This document shows, piece by piece, positions 23,899 to 32,742 of a DNA stretch of 64,000 nucleotides. The notes beneath the pieces were generated by a model. It searched no databases, was not told where the DNA came from, and saw only the letters and a program-made list of their open reading frames with translations. Position numbers and translations under genes: made by a program. Source of the DNA: Haladaptatus pallidirubidus (GTDB lineage: Archaea; Halobacteriota; Halobacteria; Halobacteriales; Haladaptataceae); NCBI RefSeq assembly GCF_020700235.1, contig NZ_CP085301.1, positions 1,736,001 through 1,800,000 of the forward strand, in the 5' to 3' direction. The stretch's first letter is position 1. Each line of letters starts with the position of its first letter.

Positions 23899-25053
23899 AT
23901 GAGTATGGAAGCAGACGAGTCGAAAACCGTCACCCGGCGACGATTCATCGCGGGAAGCGGCGTCGCTGGCGCGGCACTGCTTGCCGGGTGTACCGACGGT
24001 AACGGCGAAGGTAAACAGACGAGTACCGACGGAACTGGCACGGGTGACGGGACGACGCAGTCTGGCCCGTACTCGGTATCGATGGAACCAGTCGGCAAAG
24101 TGGAGTTCGAGTCCGTTCCGAAAACGTGGGTCGCCAACAACGGCAGTTGGGCCGACATGGGCGTCGCGCTCGGGCTCGAACCGCCGAAAGCGGTGTGGCT
24201 GACGAGTCGATACCACACCCAGTACTACGACGACATTCCGGGTGTCTCGGTCGATAAAAGCGGCATGCGCGACCTCTCTTCGGACGGCGTGAACAAGGAG
24301 TTGTTCTACGAGTTGGACGCCGACATTCACGTCATCGACCCGAACTTCCTCATGAACCGGTTCGATGGCTGGAACCAGTCCGACATCGACGAAATCAAAA
24401 AGAAAGTCGCCCCATTCTTCGGGAACAGCATCTTCTCGCATAGTTACGACTTCCACAAAGATTACAAGTACTACTCACTGTACGAAGCGTTCGAGAAGTT
24501 GTCGAAGGTGTTCCAGCGAACCGACCGATACGAGAAGTTTGCGTCGCTCCACGACGAGTTCGAGTCGAACGTCGAGTCGGTCGTTCCGAAGAAGAAAGAA
24601 GACCGCCCGGAGGTCGCAATCATGTGGGCGACGGGCAACCAGCCGAAATCCTTCCTTCCCTACCTCATCGGAGAGGGAACCAGTTTCAAGCAGTGGCGAA
24701 GCCTAAAAGTCCGCGACGCACTCGCCAACACCTCAGTTCAGGATTTCCACGCCAACCGCGGGAAGGTCGATTACGAGACACTACTCGAAATCGACCCCGA
24801 CGTACTCCTACTCCGTGGGCACGAACAACAGAGTGCGAAGGAGTTCCAGAACACCGTCGTCTCGTTCATGAAGGACCACAACGTGGCGAGCAAACTCACG
24901 GCAGTCAAAAACGGCGACGTGTATCGTGGCGGCCCGCTCTATCAGGGGCCGATTACGAACCTCGTCATCACCGACCGTGCAGCGAAACAGGTGTACGATG
25001 TTTCGGAACCGCTGTTCGACCGCGAGAAGGTGGCCGACATCGTCAGCGGCTAA
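23899..25053 (+). CDS. Iron(III)/siderophore-type ABC transporter substrate-binding lipoprotein
   Basis: 384 residues. The N-terminus has a Tat signal (TRRRFIAGSGVAGAALLAGC) with lipobox Cys31, so it is exported folded and anchored by a lipid. A Gly/Thr-rich linker leads to a two-lobe periplasmic-binding fold of the FecB/BtuF class with a helical backbone (DIDEIKKKVAPFFGN and on). The C-terminal DVYRGGPLYQGPITNLVITDRAAKQVYD block is typical. The ligand is probably ferric siderophore or haem-like iron, supported by the operator 2 nt upstream and the FecCD permease downstream. Confidence 0.87.
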   Translation: MSMEADESKTVTRRRFIAGSGVAGAALLAGCTDGNGEGKQTSTDGTGTGDGTTQSGPYSVSMEPVGKVEFESVPKTWVANNGSWADMGVALGLEPPKAVWLTSRYHTQYYDDIPGVSVDKSGMRDLSSDGVNKELFYELDADIHVIDPNFLMNRFDGWNQSDIDEIKKKVAPFFGNSIFSHSYDFHKDYKYYSLYEAFEKLSKVFQRTDRYEKFASLHDEFESNVESVVPKKKEDRPEVAIMWATGNQPKSFLPYLIGEGTSFKQWRSLKVRDALANTSVQDFHANRGKVDYETLLEIDPDVLLLRGHEQQSAKEFQNTVVSFMKDHNVASKLTAVKNGDVYRGGPLYQGPITNLVITDRAAKQVYDVSEPLFDREKVADIVSG

Positions 25054-25365
25054 AGCGAAACCGACGGTAAAGCAGTCAGTGTATCGCACGTCAAACGACG
25101 CGAGTACGGTGGGCATCGCACTCGCGTTCATCCCATATCATAAACAACTCCCATTTTTGCGCAGCAAAGAGTGAGCGACGCGACCACGCAAACGCTCGAT
25201 GAAAAATAAACGCGGGGTAGGTGACCGACGTAATCCGTACTCGTCGAGGAGAAACCGATAGGAGACCACTGATATAATTTCTGACTTGCCAATTCGAATT
25301 AAGCGGAGAATTACCTCCGAGGGCGAAAAATTAAGCGGATTCGGATGCGGTGCGGAAAACCAAAG
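25054..25365. other. Intergenic region upstream of the iron permease operon
   Basis: About 310 nt with no convincing gene. It contains an 11-bp direct repeat AATTAAGCGGA at 25297-25307 and 25329-25339 (32 nt apart, about three helical turns), a possible binding site for another regulator. Confidence 0.5.
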
Positions 25366-25374
25366 CTCTTATCG
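25366..25374 (+). promoter_or_regulatory. TATA-like box of the iron permease operon
   Basis: CTCTTATCG lies just upstream of the operator at 25378. It predicts a start near 25397 and a leader of about 70 nt with a Shine-Dalgarno-like GAGAGGA before the ATG at 25470. Confidence 0.4.
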
Positions 25375-25377
25375 GGG

Positions 25378-25393
25378 TTTAGGGAGACCTAAA
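25378..25393. promoter_or_regulatory. Second DtxR/Idr-type iron operator
   Basis: TTTAGGGAGACCTAAA has the same 6-4-6 inverted-repeat layout as the site at 23881-23896, here in front of the permease operon. Confidence 0.8.
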
Positions 25394-25469
25394 ACCAGGA
25401 ACGAGAACTCGAAATCGAAAGTGCGCGAACGACGGCACTCGATTCGGCCGAGTCAAACAGAGAGGATAC

Positions 25470-26561
25470 ATGAGCGAGAACTTCGAGAAGGAGATAAACA
25501 AGACGTTCGACGGGGCGCTGACAGCACTCGTAGTTGCCAGCATCGCCATCGTCGTGATTGGCGGACTGGTGCAAGTGAGTTTCGGCGCGTTCACGATGTC
25601 GCTCGAACAGGCGTGGCGAGCGGTGTTCGACCCGAAGGTGATAACGAATCCCGACGTGTTGCTGGCACTGCTCCTCGGAAACGAGATTCCGGTGGATTTG
25701 AGCAGTGAAACCACCGTCGTCTGGAGCCTTCGACTCCCGCGCGTCCTCGTCGGAATTCTGGTCGGCGCAAATCTCGCCATCTCCGGGGCCATCTTTCAGG
25801 CCGTAACGCGCAACGAACTGGCGAGTCCGTACATCCTCGGCGTGAGCCACGGCGCTGGCTTCGCCGTCCTGCTCACGCTCATCGTCTTCAGCGGCCTATC
25901 GGTCTTTCTCCCGATATTCGCCGCGCTGGGCGGCATCGTCGCGTTCATCATCGTCTACGCTATCGCGTGGAAAGGCGGAACCAGTCCCGTCCGGCTCGTA
26001 CTGGCCGGGTTCATCGTCGGAACGATTTTTTACTCATTCCAGCGCGGCCTGTTCTTTTTCGCGCCGGACATCGGCGTGGTGCAGACCGCGCTCGCGTGGA
26101 CGACGGGGTCGCTCACGGGAACCGGTTGGGAGCAAGTCAGAACAGTCCTGATTCCGACACTGTTCATCGTCCCGGTTTCCCTCGTGGTGTCGCGCCAGTT
26201 GAACCTCCTCCTTCTCGGCGAGCGAACCGCTCGCTCGCTCGGGATGTCGGTCGAGCGGGTTCGATTCATGCTCTCCGCTTTGGCGATTCTCGCCGCGAGT
26301 GCCGCCATTTCCGTCGCCGGAATCGTCAGCTTCGTCGGCCTCATCGTCCCGCACATCGTCCGGAACATCGTCGGGACGGATTACAGAAAACTGGTTCTCG
26401 GCTGTCTGTTTGCAGGTCCCGCGCTGGTCGTCGGCGCGGACGTAGGCGCGCGACTCGCGCTCAATCCGATTCAAGTTCCGGTCGGAATCGTCACCGGACT
26501 GGTCGGCGGACCGTACTTCCTCTATCTCATGCGGAAACGACAAAAACTGGGGGAGCTCTGA
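25470..26561 (+). CDS. FecCD-family iron ABC transporter permease
   Basis: 363 residues with about nine or ten hydrophobic helices. Family blocks seen are VVWSLRLPRVLVGILVGANLAISGAIFQAVTRNELASP split across helices 2-3, the coupling region GERTARSLGMSVERVR that contacts the ATPase, and VSFVGLIVPHIVRNIVG. It forms the membrane channel for iron-siderophore (or cobalamin-type) import. Its stop shares one base with the next start. The upstream operator implies repression when iron is plentiful. Confidence 0.9.
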   Translation: MSENFEKEINKTFDGALTALVVASIAIVVIGGLVQVSFGAFTMSLEQAWRAVFDPKVITNPDVLLALLLGNEIPVDLSSETTVVWSLRLPRVLVGILVGANLAISGAIFQAVTRNELASPYILGVSHGAGFAVLLTLIVFSGLSVFLPIFAALGGIVAFIIVYAIAWKGGTSPVRLVLAGFIVGTIFYSFQRGLFFFAPDIGVVQTALAWTTGSLTGTGWEQVRTVLIPTLFIVPVSLVVSRQLNLLLLGERTARSLGMSVERVRFMLSALAILAASAAISVAGIVSFVGLIVPHIVRNIVGTDYRKLVLGCLFAGPALVVGADVGARLALNPIQVPVGIVTGLVGGPYFLYLMRKRQKLGEL

Positions 26562-27370
26562 TGGTGGGAAAAGAGCAGGGGGAAAAACCGACGACGTCCC
26601 GGGACGTCGTCGTCGTCGGAGGCGGTGCATCGGGCCTCTCCGCCGCGGTGTTTCTCGCCCGATACGGACTCGATACGCTGGTGATAGACGGCGGAAGCGC
26701 CGCAATTCGCCAGTGCGTGCATCTGGAGAACTACCTCGGCTTTCCCGGCGGCATTCCACCGGAGACGTTCCTCGCGCTGAGCAAGGAACAAGCAGAATTC
26801 GCGGGGGCGGAGATAACGGACGGACTAGTCGTCGCCGCCGAGAAAACCGACGACGGTTTTCGCGTGGCGACGAAGGATGGGCGAGAGGTCGAAGCGAATC
26901 GATTGATCGCAGCGTCGGTGTACGACGACGAGTATCTGTCTTCGTTCGAAGCGGAGCTGGAGAACGTTGAACCCGACGGGAAAACCGCAATTTCCGGACT
27001 GTACGTTACGGGATGGCTCGGCGAGGCAGAACACCAAGCCATCGTCAGCGCGGGCAACGGCGCGCGGACTGCGCTGGCGCTCGTCCGCGACGTTCGAAAG
27101 GAGGACGAAGGACTCTGGGAAGACGTTGCCGACCACTACTACGATTGGACCGTCGAAGAGGGTCGCTACAGCGGGACGAACTGGGAGTGGCTGGACGAAT
27201 TCGTCGCGGAAAACGTGCCGGAGGACGCGACTCTGGAAGACGAGAAGCGAACGAAGGAGCGACTCAAACGGGAGTACGTCGCGCTGGAGCTGGACGACGC
27301 GGAGCGAGCAAAGCGAGCGGAGCGCGGGCGAGTGCTCGTGCGAAAACACGTGGAGGAAATCGAACCATGA
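26561..27370 (+). CDS. Short FAD-binding thioredoxin-reductase-like flavoprotein in the iron operon
   Basis: 269 residues; the frame continues upstream as an antisense-free extension, but the ATG at 26561 overlaps the permease stop by 1 nt. The FAD fold has VVVVGGGASGLSAAVFLARYG, ENYLGFPGGIPPETF and the C-terminal ISGLYVTGWLGEAEHQAIVS flavin loop. It lacks the separate NADPH domain and the CxxC pair of thioredoxin reductase. A charged, helical C-terminal extension (about 190-269) is added. Position between permease and ATPase genes suggests a role in releasing or reducing imported iron; this is an inference. Confidence 0.75.
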   Translation: MVGKEQGEKPTTSRDVVVVGGGASGLSAAVFLARYGLDTLVIDGGSAAIRQCVHLENYLGFPGGIPPETFLALSKEQAEFAGAEITDGLVVAAEKTDDGFRVATKDGREVEANRLIAASVYDDEYLSSFEAELENVEPDGKTAISGLYVTGWLGEAEHQAIVSAGNGARTALALVRDVRKEDEGLWEDVADHYYDWTVEEGRYSGTNWEWLDEFVAENVPEDATLEDEKRTKERLKREYVALELDDAERAKRAERGRVLVRKHVEEIEP

Positions 27371-28266
27371 GCGAACGAACGGCCGACGACAGAGAGCGAA
27401 AGACCGACGGTGGAATGGTCACAGAACGAGACGAGCGGGAAGTAGACAACGAGGGAAAAACGAACGACAGACAAAAGTCCGGGACCGCGAGCGAACTGCG
27501 CGGGGGCGACTTGGAAATCGGCTACCCCGACTCAGGAATCATCGTCGAATGTGAGTCCATCATCGTCCCGGCGGGCGAAATCACGGCCTTCGTCGGTCCG
27601 AACGGAAGCGGAAAGAGTACGCTTCTCAAGGCGATGTCCCGCGAACTCCACCCCGAATCAGGGGTCGTGCAGCTCGATGGCGAGGACGTCCATTCGCTCG
27701 GAACCAAAACGCTGGCCCGAAAACTCGGCTTGCTCTCGCAGGAGAACGAGTCGCCCGGAAACCTGACCGTCGAAAACCTCGCCTACCACGGGCGCTATCC
27801 GCACCGCGGTTTTTTCGAGTCAAAGACGGAAGAAGACCACGAGGCGGTAGAACGCGCGCTGGAACTCGCCGGGGTTACCCACCTCAGAGACGAGGAGATG
27901 GGCAGTCTCAGTGGCGGACAGCGCCAACTCGCGTGGATTGCGATGGTGTTGGCACAGGATACGGACGTTCTCCTGCTAGACGAACCGACCACCTACCTCG
28001 ACCTGCGCCATCAGCTTCGCGTGCTGGAAGTCGTCCGAACCCTCGCGCACGAAGAAGACCTGACCATCGGCATCGTTCTCCACGACATCTCGCAGGCGGC
28101 CCGCTACGCCAACAACCTCGTCGCCCTGCGCGACGGCGAACCATACGACTGGGGGCCACCGAGCGAAGTGGTGACGGAGGAACTGCTGGCCGACGTATTC
28201 GGAGTCGAGGCGACGGTCGGAATCGGTCCGGAAGGGCCGGTCGTCACTCCCCGACGACCGCTGTAA
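27367..28266 (+). CDS. Iron ABC transporter ATP-binding protein
   Basis: 299 residues from the ATG at 27367, which overlaps the flavoprotein stop (ATGA). A polar, low-complexity N-terminal extension of about 45 residues precedes the FecE/BtuD-like ATPase. Motifs are GPNGSGKST (Walker A), LSGGQRQLAWIAM (signature), VLLLDEPTTYLDL (Walker B) and the H-loop VLHDISQAARYAN. It energises the FecCD permease encoded two genes upstream. The extension is unusual for the family, whose members start close to the first strand. Confidence 0.9.
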   Translation: MSERTADDRERKTDGGMVTERDEREVDNEGKTNDRQKSGTASELRGGDLEIGYPDSGIIVECESIIVPAGEITAFVGPNGSGKSTLLKAMSRELHPESGVVQLDGEDVHSLGTKTLARKLGLLSQENESPGNLTVENLAYHGRYPHRGFFESKTEEDHEAVERALELAGVTHLRDEEMGSLSGGQRQLAWIAMVLAQDTDVLLLDEPTTYLDLRHQLRVLEVVRTLAHEEDLTIGIVLHDISQAARYANNLVALRDGEPYDWGPPSEVVTEELLADVFGVEATVGIGPEGPVVTPRRPL

Positions 28267-28489
28267 GTTCGGTTTCCGCCGTATAAATTCAAATTCGAAA
28301 GAAAATCATTTCAGTAATTCATTCACCTCATTATTATAATATTTCAAATTTAAATAATTTGATATTTATCCAATATTATATAAATATGATTAGCGGCATG
28401 ATTATCGCACGAACGAGCCGGAATTACCGCGGGAGAGAATAATTACAGTCATCTGACTGAAATATCCGACACGTTTACACAAGTAAGTA
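28267..28489. other. AT-rich intergenic region (terminator and promoter)
   Basis: 223 nt with several T- and A-rich tracts between 28310 and 28400, suited to archaeal termination after the iron operon. A TATA-like AAATATCC at about 28460 would serve the next gene. No gene is seen. Confidence 0.5.
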
Positions 28490-29246
28490 ATGAAATCAAA
28501 AAGACGTGGTGCAGTAATCGTAGTGGTACTCGCGTTGCTAACGTCCGCAGTCGGATTCCACCTCGTAAGCGCACAAGACGCCGCACTCGACCTCGACATC
28601 ACGGAGATCAACGATGAAGAGGAGTACGTCGTTATCGAGAACGAAGGGGGAACAGGCGTATGACCTGTCGGGACTGACAGTTTCGTTCGGTGACACCTAC
28701 GAGCGGTTTCCGTTCCCAGGCGGAACGAGCATCGAACCGGGAGAGTCGATAACGGTCGGAACGGGTAGCGAGACGACAATCGATGCCGACTACAACGCCG
28801 AATACGACGGGTACGTCCTCTACAACGGCGAACCGGACATCGTCGAACTTCGGGATGAAAACGGCATCATAACGGCGAGCCAAAGCACCGGCGACGACAG
28901 AGAAGAAGGAGAGACCGCACCCGGAAACGGCGAGTCGGATGATTCCGACGACGCGGATGACTCAGACGGTACCGATGAATCGGATAACAGCGACGACTCC
29001 GACGACACGGACGAATCGGGTGACAGTGACGATTCGAACGATTCCGATACGGGTGACGGCGACAACGTGGAGGACGGTGGCGATTCCGACGATACTGAAG
29101 AAGACACAGACGAATCAGACGATACAACGGAAGATTCCGAAGACGACGCTGACGGCAGTGAGTCGGACGACGAATCGAACGACGGTTCGACGGACGACGA
29201 ACAAAACACCGACGAGGACGGAACGGACGAAGCGAACGACTGCTGA
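28490..29246 (+). pseudogene. Frameshifted secreted lamin-tail-domain protein with Asp/Ser-rich tail
   Basis: From the ATG at 28490 the protein has a signal peptide (RRGAVIVVVLALLTSAVGF) and begins a lamin-tail domain (LDLDITEINDEEEYVVIENE). It then hits a stop at 28661-28663. In another frame the domain continues (QAYDLSGLTVSFGDTYERF, SIEPGESITVG, DIVELRDENG) and ends in a tail of about 100 residues rich in Asp, Ser and Glu. The break is in GAAGGGGGAA (about 28643-28651); with four G instead of five the frame is continuous and reads ENEGEQAYDLSG. A one-base homopolymer error or phase variation would restore a cell-surface protein of about 250 residues. Confidence 0.7.
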
Positions 29247-29324
29247 CCGATTCAGACAGCATCGCTATTTTTCGGATTAGTCTCGCTGGAGTGCAACTCA
29301 CGCCGAAGCAAATTGGAAAGTACC

Positions 29325-30437
29325 CTACAATCCCTGCCACGTCCGGGGAGAGTCGTTCAGTCGTTCACAGCCGTCCGCGGTGACGACGACCAAATCCTCG
29401 ATTCGAACGCCGAACTCGCCGGGGATGTAGACGCCGGGTTCGATACTGAACACCATTCCGGACTGAAGTTCCAGGTCGTTCCCCGAAACGATGTACGGTC
29501 CTTCGTGAACGTCCAATCCGACGCCGTGGCCGGTTCGGTGGATGAACTGCTCGCCGTAGCCGTAGGATTCGATAACCTCGCGGGTCGCCGTGTCAACGGA
29601 TTCCGCTGTGACGCCGGGTTCAACCGCCTCGACGCCCGCCTGCTGAGCCTCGCGGACGGCGCGGTGAACTCGGTCGAACTCCTCGGGCGGCGTTCCCGCG
29701 AAGACGACGGTTCTGGTCTGGTCACCCGGATAGCCGTCCACGAACGCGCCGAAATCGAGGACGACGGGGTCGCCGTACCCGATTTGGCGGTCGCCGTGAC
29801 CGTGGTGCGGTTTCGCCCCGTTCGGCCCGGAACCGACGATGGTGTCGAACGCAGGTTCGTCGCCGCCCGCACCGCTCAATCGAGATTCGATTTCCTGCGC
29901 CAGTTCGCGCTCGGTCATGCCGATTGCCTCCTCACCGAGTTCGCGGATCTCGACGCAAACCTCGTCCGCGACTTCACCAGCGCGTCGGAGCGCTTCGATT
30001 TCCGCTTCGTCTTTGCGCATGCGGAGGGGTTCGAGAACTTCGCTGACGAGTCCGAACGTCGCGTCCGGAAGCGCGCTCCGGAGGTCTTGGGTGAACAGTG
30101 CCCACATCGTGTCGTCTGCGAGCAGATGTCCTCCACGAAGCTCGAACTCGTCAACGACATCGCCGACGAGTTCGAGAGGGTCGTCCCCGTCGCTCCACGT
30201 TCGAATGTCAGACACCCACGACTCATCGGCGATTTGCTCGCCGTACATATCCGGAACGACGAAAACGGGGTCGCCGGAAACCGGAACGAACAGGAAGAGG
30301 TGTCGCTCTCCGGGGTGTTCTTCGAATCCGGAGACGTAGAAGAGGTTCGTACTCGGGAACAGAACGGCGGCGTCGGCACCGACCGTTCTGAGTCGCTGTT
30401 GACAGCGACGGGTTCGCTTCGCGAAAGCGTCCATCAT
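29325..30437 (-). CDS. M24 family metallopeptidase (Xaa-Pro dipeptidase/aminopeptidase)
   Basis: 370 residues. An N-terminal creatinase-type domain (about 1-135) precedes the pita-bread catalytic domain. Metal ligands are visible: two Asp in VVLDFGAFVDGYPGDQTRT, His in HRTGHGVGLDVHEGP, Glu in FSIEPGVYIPGEFG and Glu in VRIEDLVVV. It should remove N-terminal residues before proline or split Xaa-Pro dipeptides in the cytoplasm. Either of two adjacent ATG codons (30437, 30434) could start it. It stands alone on the minus strand. Confidence 0.9.
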   Translation of the reverse strand: MMDAFAKRTRRCQQRLRTVGADAAVLFPSTNLFYVSGFEEHPGERHLFLFVPVSGDPVFVVPDMYGEQIADESWVSDIRTWSDGDDPLELVGDVVDEFELRGGHLLADDTMWALFTQDLRSALPDATFGLVSEVLEPLRMRKDEAEIEALRRAGEVADEVCVEIRELGEEAIGMTERELAQEIESRLSGAGGDEPAFDTIVGSGPNGAKPHHGHGDRQIGYGDPVVLDFGAFVDGYPGDQTRTVVFAGTPPEEFDRVHRAVREAQQAGVEAVEPGVTAESVDTATREVIESYGYGEQFIHRTGHGVGLDVHEGPYIVSGNDLELQSGMVFSIEPGVYIPGEFGVRIEDLVVVTADGCERLNDSPRTWQGL

Positions 30438-30629
30438 GGGTGATGCTGTCGCGGGGTGCGCGTAAAAATCTCACTTATTCGGCGGTTCGTGTGAAGGTTC
30501 GACGGCATTTCCTCTGCCATCGCTGTGCCCACAGTTTTTGACGGAAGATTACAGCGAAATACCCGGGGCAAATGCGACCAGTACCGCGCTGAACTCGACG
30601 GAACAGAGAATTGCCCCACCGACCCTGAT

Positions 30630-30638
30630 CCATATACG
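30630..30638 (+). promoter_or_regulatory. TATA box for the AI-2E-type permease gene
   Basis: CCATATACG is centred 28 nt before the ATG at 30662. The preceding 190 nt from 30438 contain no recognisable gene. Confidence 0.5.
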
Positions 30639-30661
30639 GTTGAGCACCGTAGTTCTGGGGC

Positions 30662-31930
30662 ATGAGCGGAGAGGAAGGGCAGCTGCGCGAGCGCGCACGT
30701 CTAGCGTGGTGGATTATCGGCCTCGTTTTGGGAGTGGTGATGCTGTTCGTCTTCTACGTCTTCGCGGGGACGTTCGCCCTCGGGCTGTTCATGTACTACT
30801 CCGCGCGACCCGTTTACGACCGATTGGAAGCGCGACTGGGCTATCCGGGCGTGACAGCAATCACGTCACTGCTGGCGGTTTCGCTACCAATCCTCCTACT
30901 GGTTGCCTACGCCGTGGCCGTCAGCGCGATGGAAGTTGCGGAAATCGCAGGTCGTTCGCTTTCCGGCTACGAGGGCGTCCTCCAGCCGTATCTCGACCTG
31001 TCATCGCTGACGGTTCGCCCACAGCGGATACTCGACCTCGCGCGCGAGAACCAAAGCGTGTTCACCCGGTTCGGTGGGACGGAACTGCTCGGCGGCGTCG
31101 CGGACGCAGTGAGCGCGTTCGGACTCACGCTCTTGCAGTTGTTCGTCGCGCTGGCGTTCGCATTTTACTTTCTGCGGGATGACGACAAGCTCGTTCGCTG
31201 GTTCCGCCGTCGAATCGCCGACGAACGAAGCACGGCCTACAGCTACGGAAAAGCGGTTGATGACGATCTCCAAACGGTGTACTTCGGAAGCATTCTCCAC
31301 GCCTTCGTCGTCGCGGTCGTCGCCGGGATTGCGTACAACCTCGCCAACCTCGTTGCCCCGCCGGGGGTGGCGATTCCTCTCCCGACCCTACTCGGACTGC
31401 TGACTGGAGTTGCTAGCCTCGTCCCGCAAATCGGAACGAAACTCGTCTACGTCCCGATAGCGTTACTGCTCGTCGTTCGTGCGCTCGGCGACGGATTGGC
31501 TTCCCTCTGGTTTCCCTTCGCGTACGTCGTGGGCATTGTCCTCGTGTTGGATGTCGCGACCGAGACGATCATCAGACGGTACACGGGGGGGAGAAATCTA
31601 CACGTCGGTCTGATGCTGTTCGCGTATATCTTTGGCCCGTTGCTGTTCGGGTGGTACGGACTGTTCATCGGGCCGTTGCTGCTCGTTCTACTCGTGCAGT
31701 TCAACCGTCTCGTGCTTCCGGAACTGATACAGGGGAAGCCGACTCCGACGGAGTATTCGGTGCCCGACTCGGAGGCCGAGGAAGGGACGGTAGCAGACGA
31801 AGCGTTGGAAACGGGTGAAGGGAGAAAAGGGGAGGGAAGTGAAACGACGGGCGAGGAAAAGGGAGACGTCGAGGAACTGGAAAGCCAGGATGAGTCACAG
31901 GAAGAGTCGGGAAAAAGCGGCGAAAACTGA
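30662..31930 (+). CDS. AI-2E transporter (PerM/UPF0118) family membrane protein
   Basis: 422 residues with about eight hydrophobic segments in the UPF0118 pattern: paired helices at about 15-60, a soluble stretch (about 95-150), then helices including VAIPLPTLLGLLTGVASLVPQIG and GPLLFGWYGLFIGPLLLVLL, both family hallmarks. Members have been linked to autoinducer-2 export or Na+/H+ antiport; neither can be told here, and antiport would suit a halophile. The last 65 residues are a hydrophilic acidic tail rich in Glu and Gly. Confidence 0.85.
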   Translation: MSGEEGQLRERARLAWWIIGLVLGVVMLFVFYVFAGTFALGLFMYYSARPVYDRLEARLGYPGVTAITSLLAVSLPILLLVAYAVAVSAMEVAEIAGRSLSGYEGVLQPYLDLSSLTVRPQRILDLARENQSVFTRFGGTELLGGVADAVSAFGLTLLQLFVALAFAFYFLRDDDKLVRWFRRRIADERSTAYSYGKAVDDDLQTVYFGSILHAFVVAVVAGIAYNLANLVAPPGVAIPLPTLLGLLTGVASLVPQIGTKLVYVPIALLLVVRALGDGLASLWFPFAYVVGIVLVLDVATETIIRRYTGGRNLHVGLMLFAYIFGPLLFGWYGLFIGPLLLVLLVQFNRLVLPELIQGKPTPTEYSVPDSEAEEGTVADEALETGEGRKGEGSETTGEEKGDVEELESQDESQEESGKSGEN

Positions 31931-32048
31931 CCGAGAGAACGGTAGAGGAACGGTCTGAGAGAGGACGATAATATCGGCTATTTCACGTTCTAAATATAAT
32001 ATATTTTATAAATTATAAGTATTATTATTCGTCTAAATATCAGTATAG

Positions 32049-32729
32049 ATGCCGTTCGTGCGGGAGAAATAGCGGAACGGAAACGGACGCGAGTTCGACA
32101 CCGCGTTACAAGCGTTGAAACAACGGGGCTGTTCCCTGTTGGTGACGGGAGCGGTGCCGAAATGCGTCACCGCACAAGCGACGCAACGACTGCTCGGCGA
32201 CCCGCACCGTGACCGAAAACGACTCCTCGTGTTTACCGATGCGTCACCCGAACACGTAGAGCACAGTCTTCCGCCGAATGTGCGGCGGAACGACGAGAGC
32301 ACCCAAATCATCGAATCGTGCGGAACCTATCGTTCGACACCGTCAGAAAGCCAATCCACCGATACCCGTGACTGCGAAGTCGAACACCTGCGGAACGAAC
32401 TCGCGCACGCAACCAGCTACTTCGACACCGTTACCGACGGACTCGGCCCGGGGGAACTCAGAGTCAGTATCGACTCACTCGAACCCATACTGGGAGCCAA
32501 CAACCGTCCCGCAACGGTTCGGTTTCTCCGGGATCTTTCGGCGTTGGTTCGCGGCGTTCGCGGCATCGAACACGTCCATCTTCGTCTGTCGGATGAGTCG
32601 CCGATAGTCCGGGAACTATCCCCCTTGTTCGACGCGCGTATCGAACTCCGGAAACGGGACGCGCTGATCGCGGAACAACGGTGGCACGTTCCGAAACGCG
32701 ACATCACGACGGCTTGGTCGCAGTTGTAG
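32049..32729 (+). pseudogene. DUF7504-like haloarchaeal protein with an in-frame amber stop near the start
   Basis: The ATG at 32049 reads MPFVREK and then TAG (32070-32072). The same frame continues RNGNGREFDTALQALKQRGC then SLLVTGAV and on to a stop at 32727. FDTALQALKQRGCSLLVTG resembles the first helix and strand of a haloarchaeal family of about 210 residues, so the start of the domain lies upstream of the only later start codon, a TTG at 32115. Either the gene is broken by a point mutation, or translation starts at that TTG with a clipped N-terminus (204 residues). Family name is uncertain. Confidence 0.5.
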
Positions 32730-32742
32730 TGTGGCCGAGTTA

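Noticed and set aside
25967..26560. Upstream extension of the iron-operon flavoprotein
   Set aside because: The extension lies inside the FecCD permease gene in another frame; the ATG at 26561 with 1-nt overlap fits the FAD domain start.
27013..27366. Upstream extension of the iron ABC ATPase
   Set aside because: It is an Arg-rich stretch inside the flavoprotein gene; the ATG at 27367 overlaps the upstream stop in the usual ATGA manner.
29313..30443. Plus-strand frame of 376 codons opposite the M24 peptidase
   Set aside because: The minus strand encodes an intact peptidase with all metal ligands; the plus frame is a GC-rich mirror with no domain.
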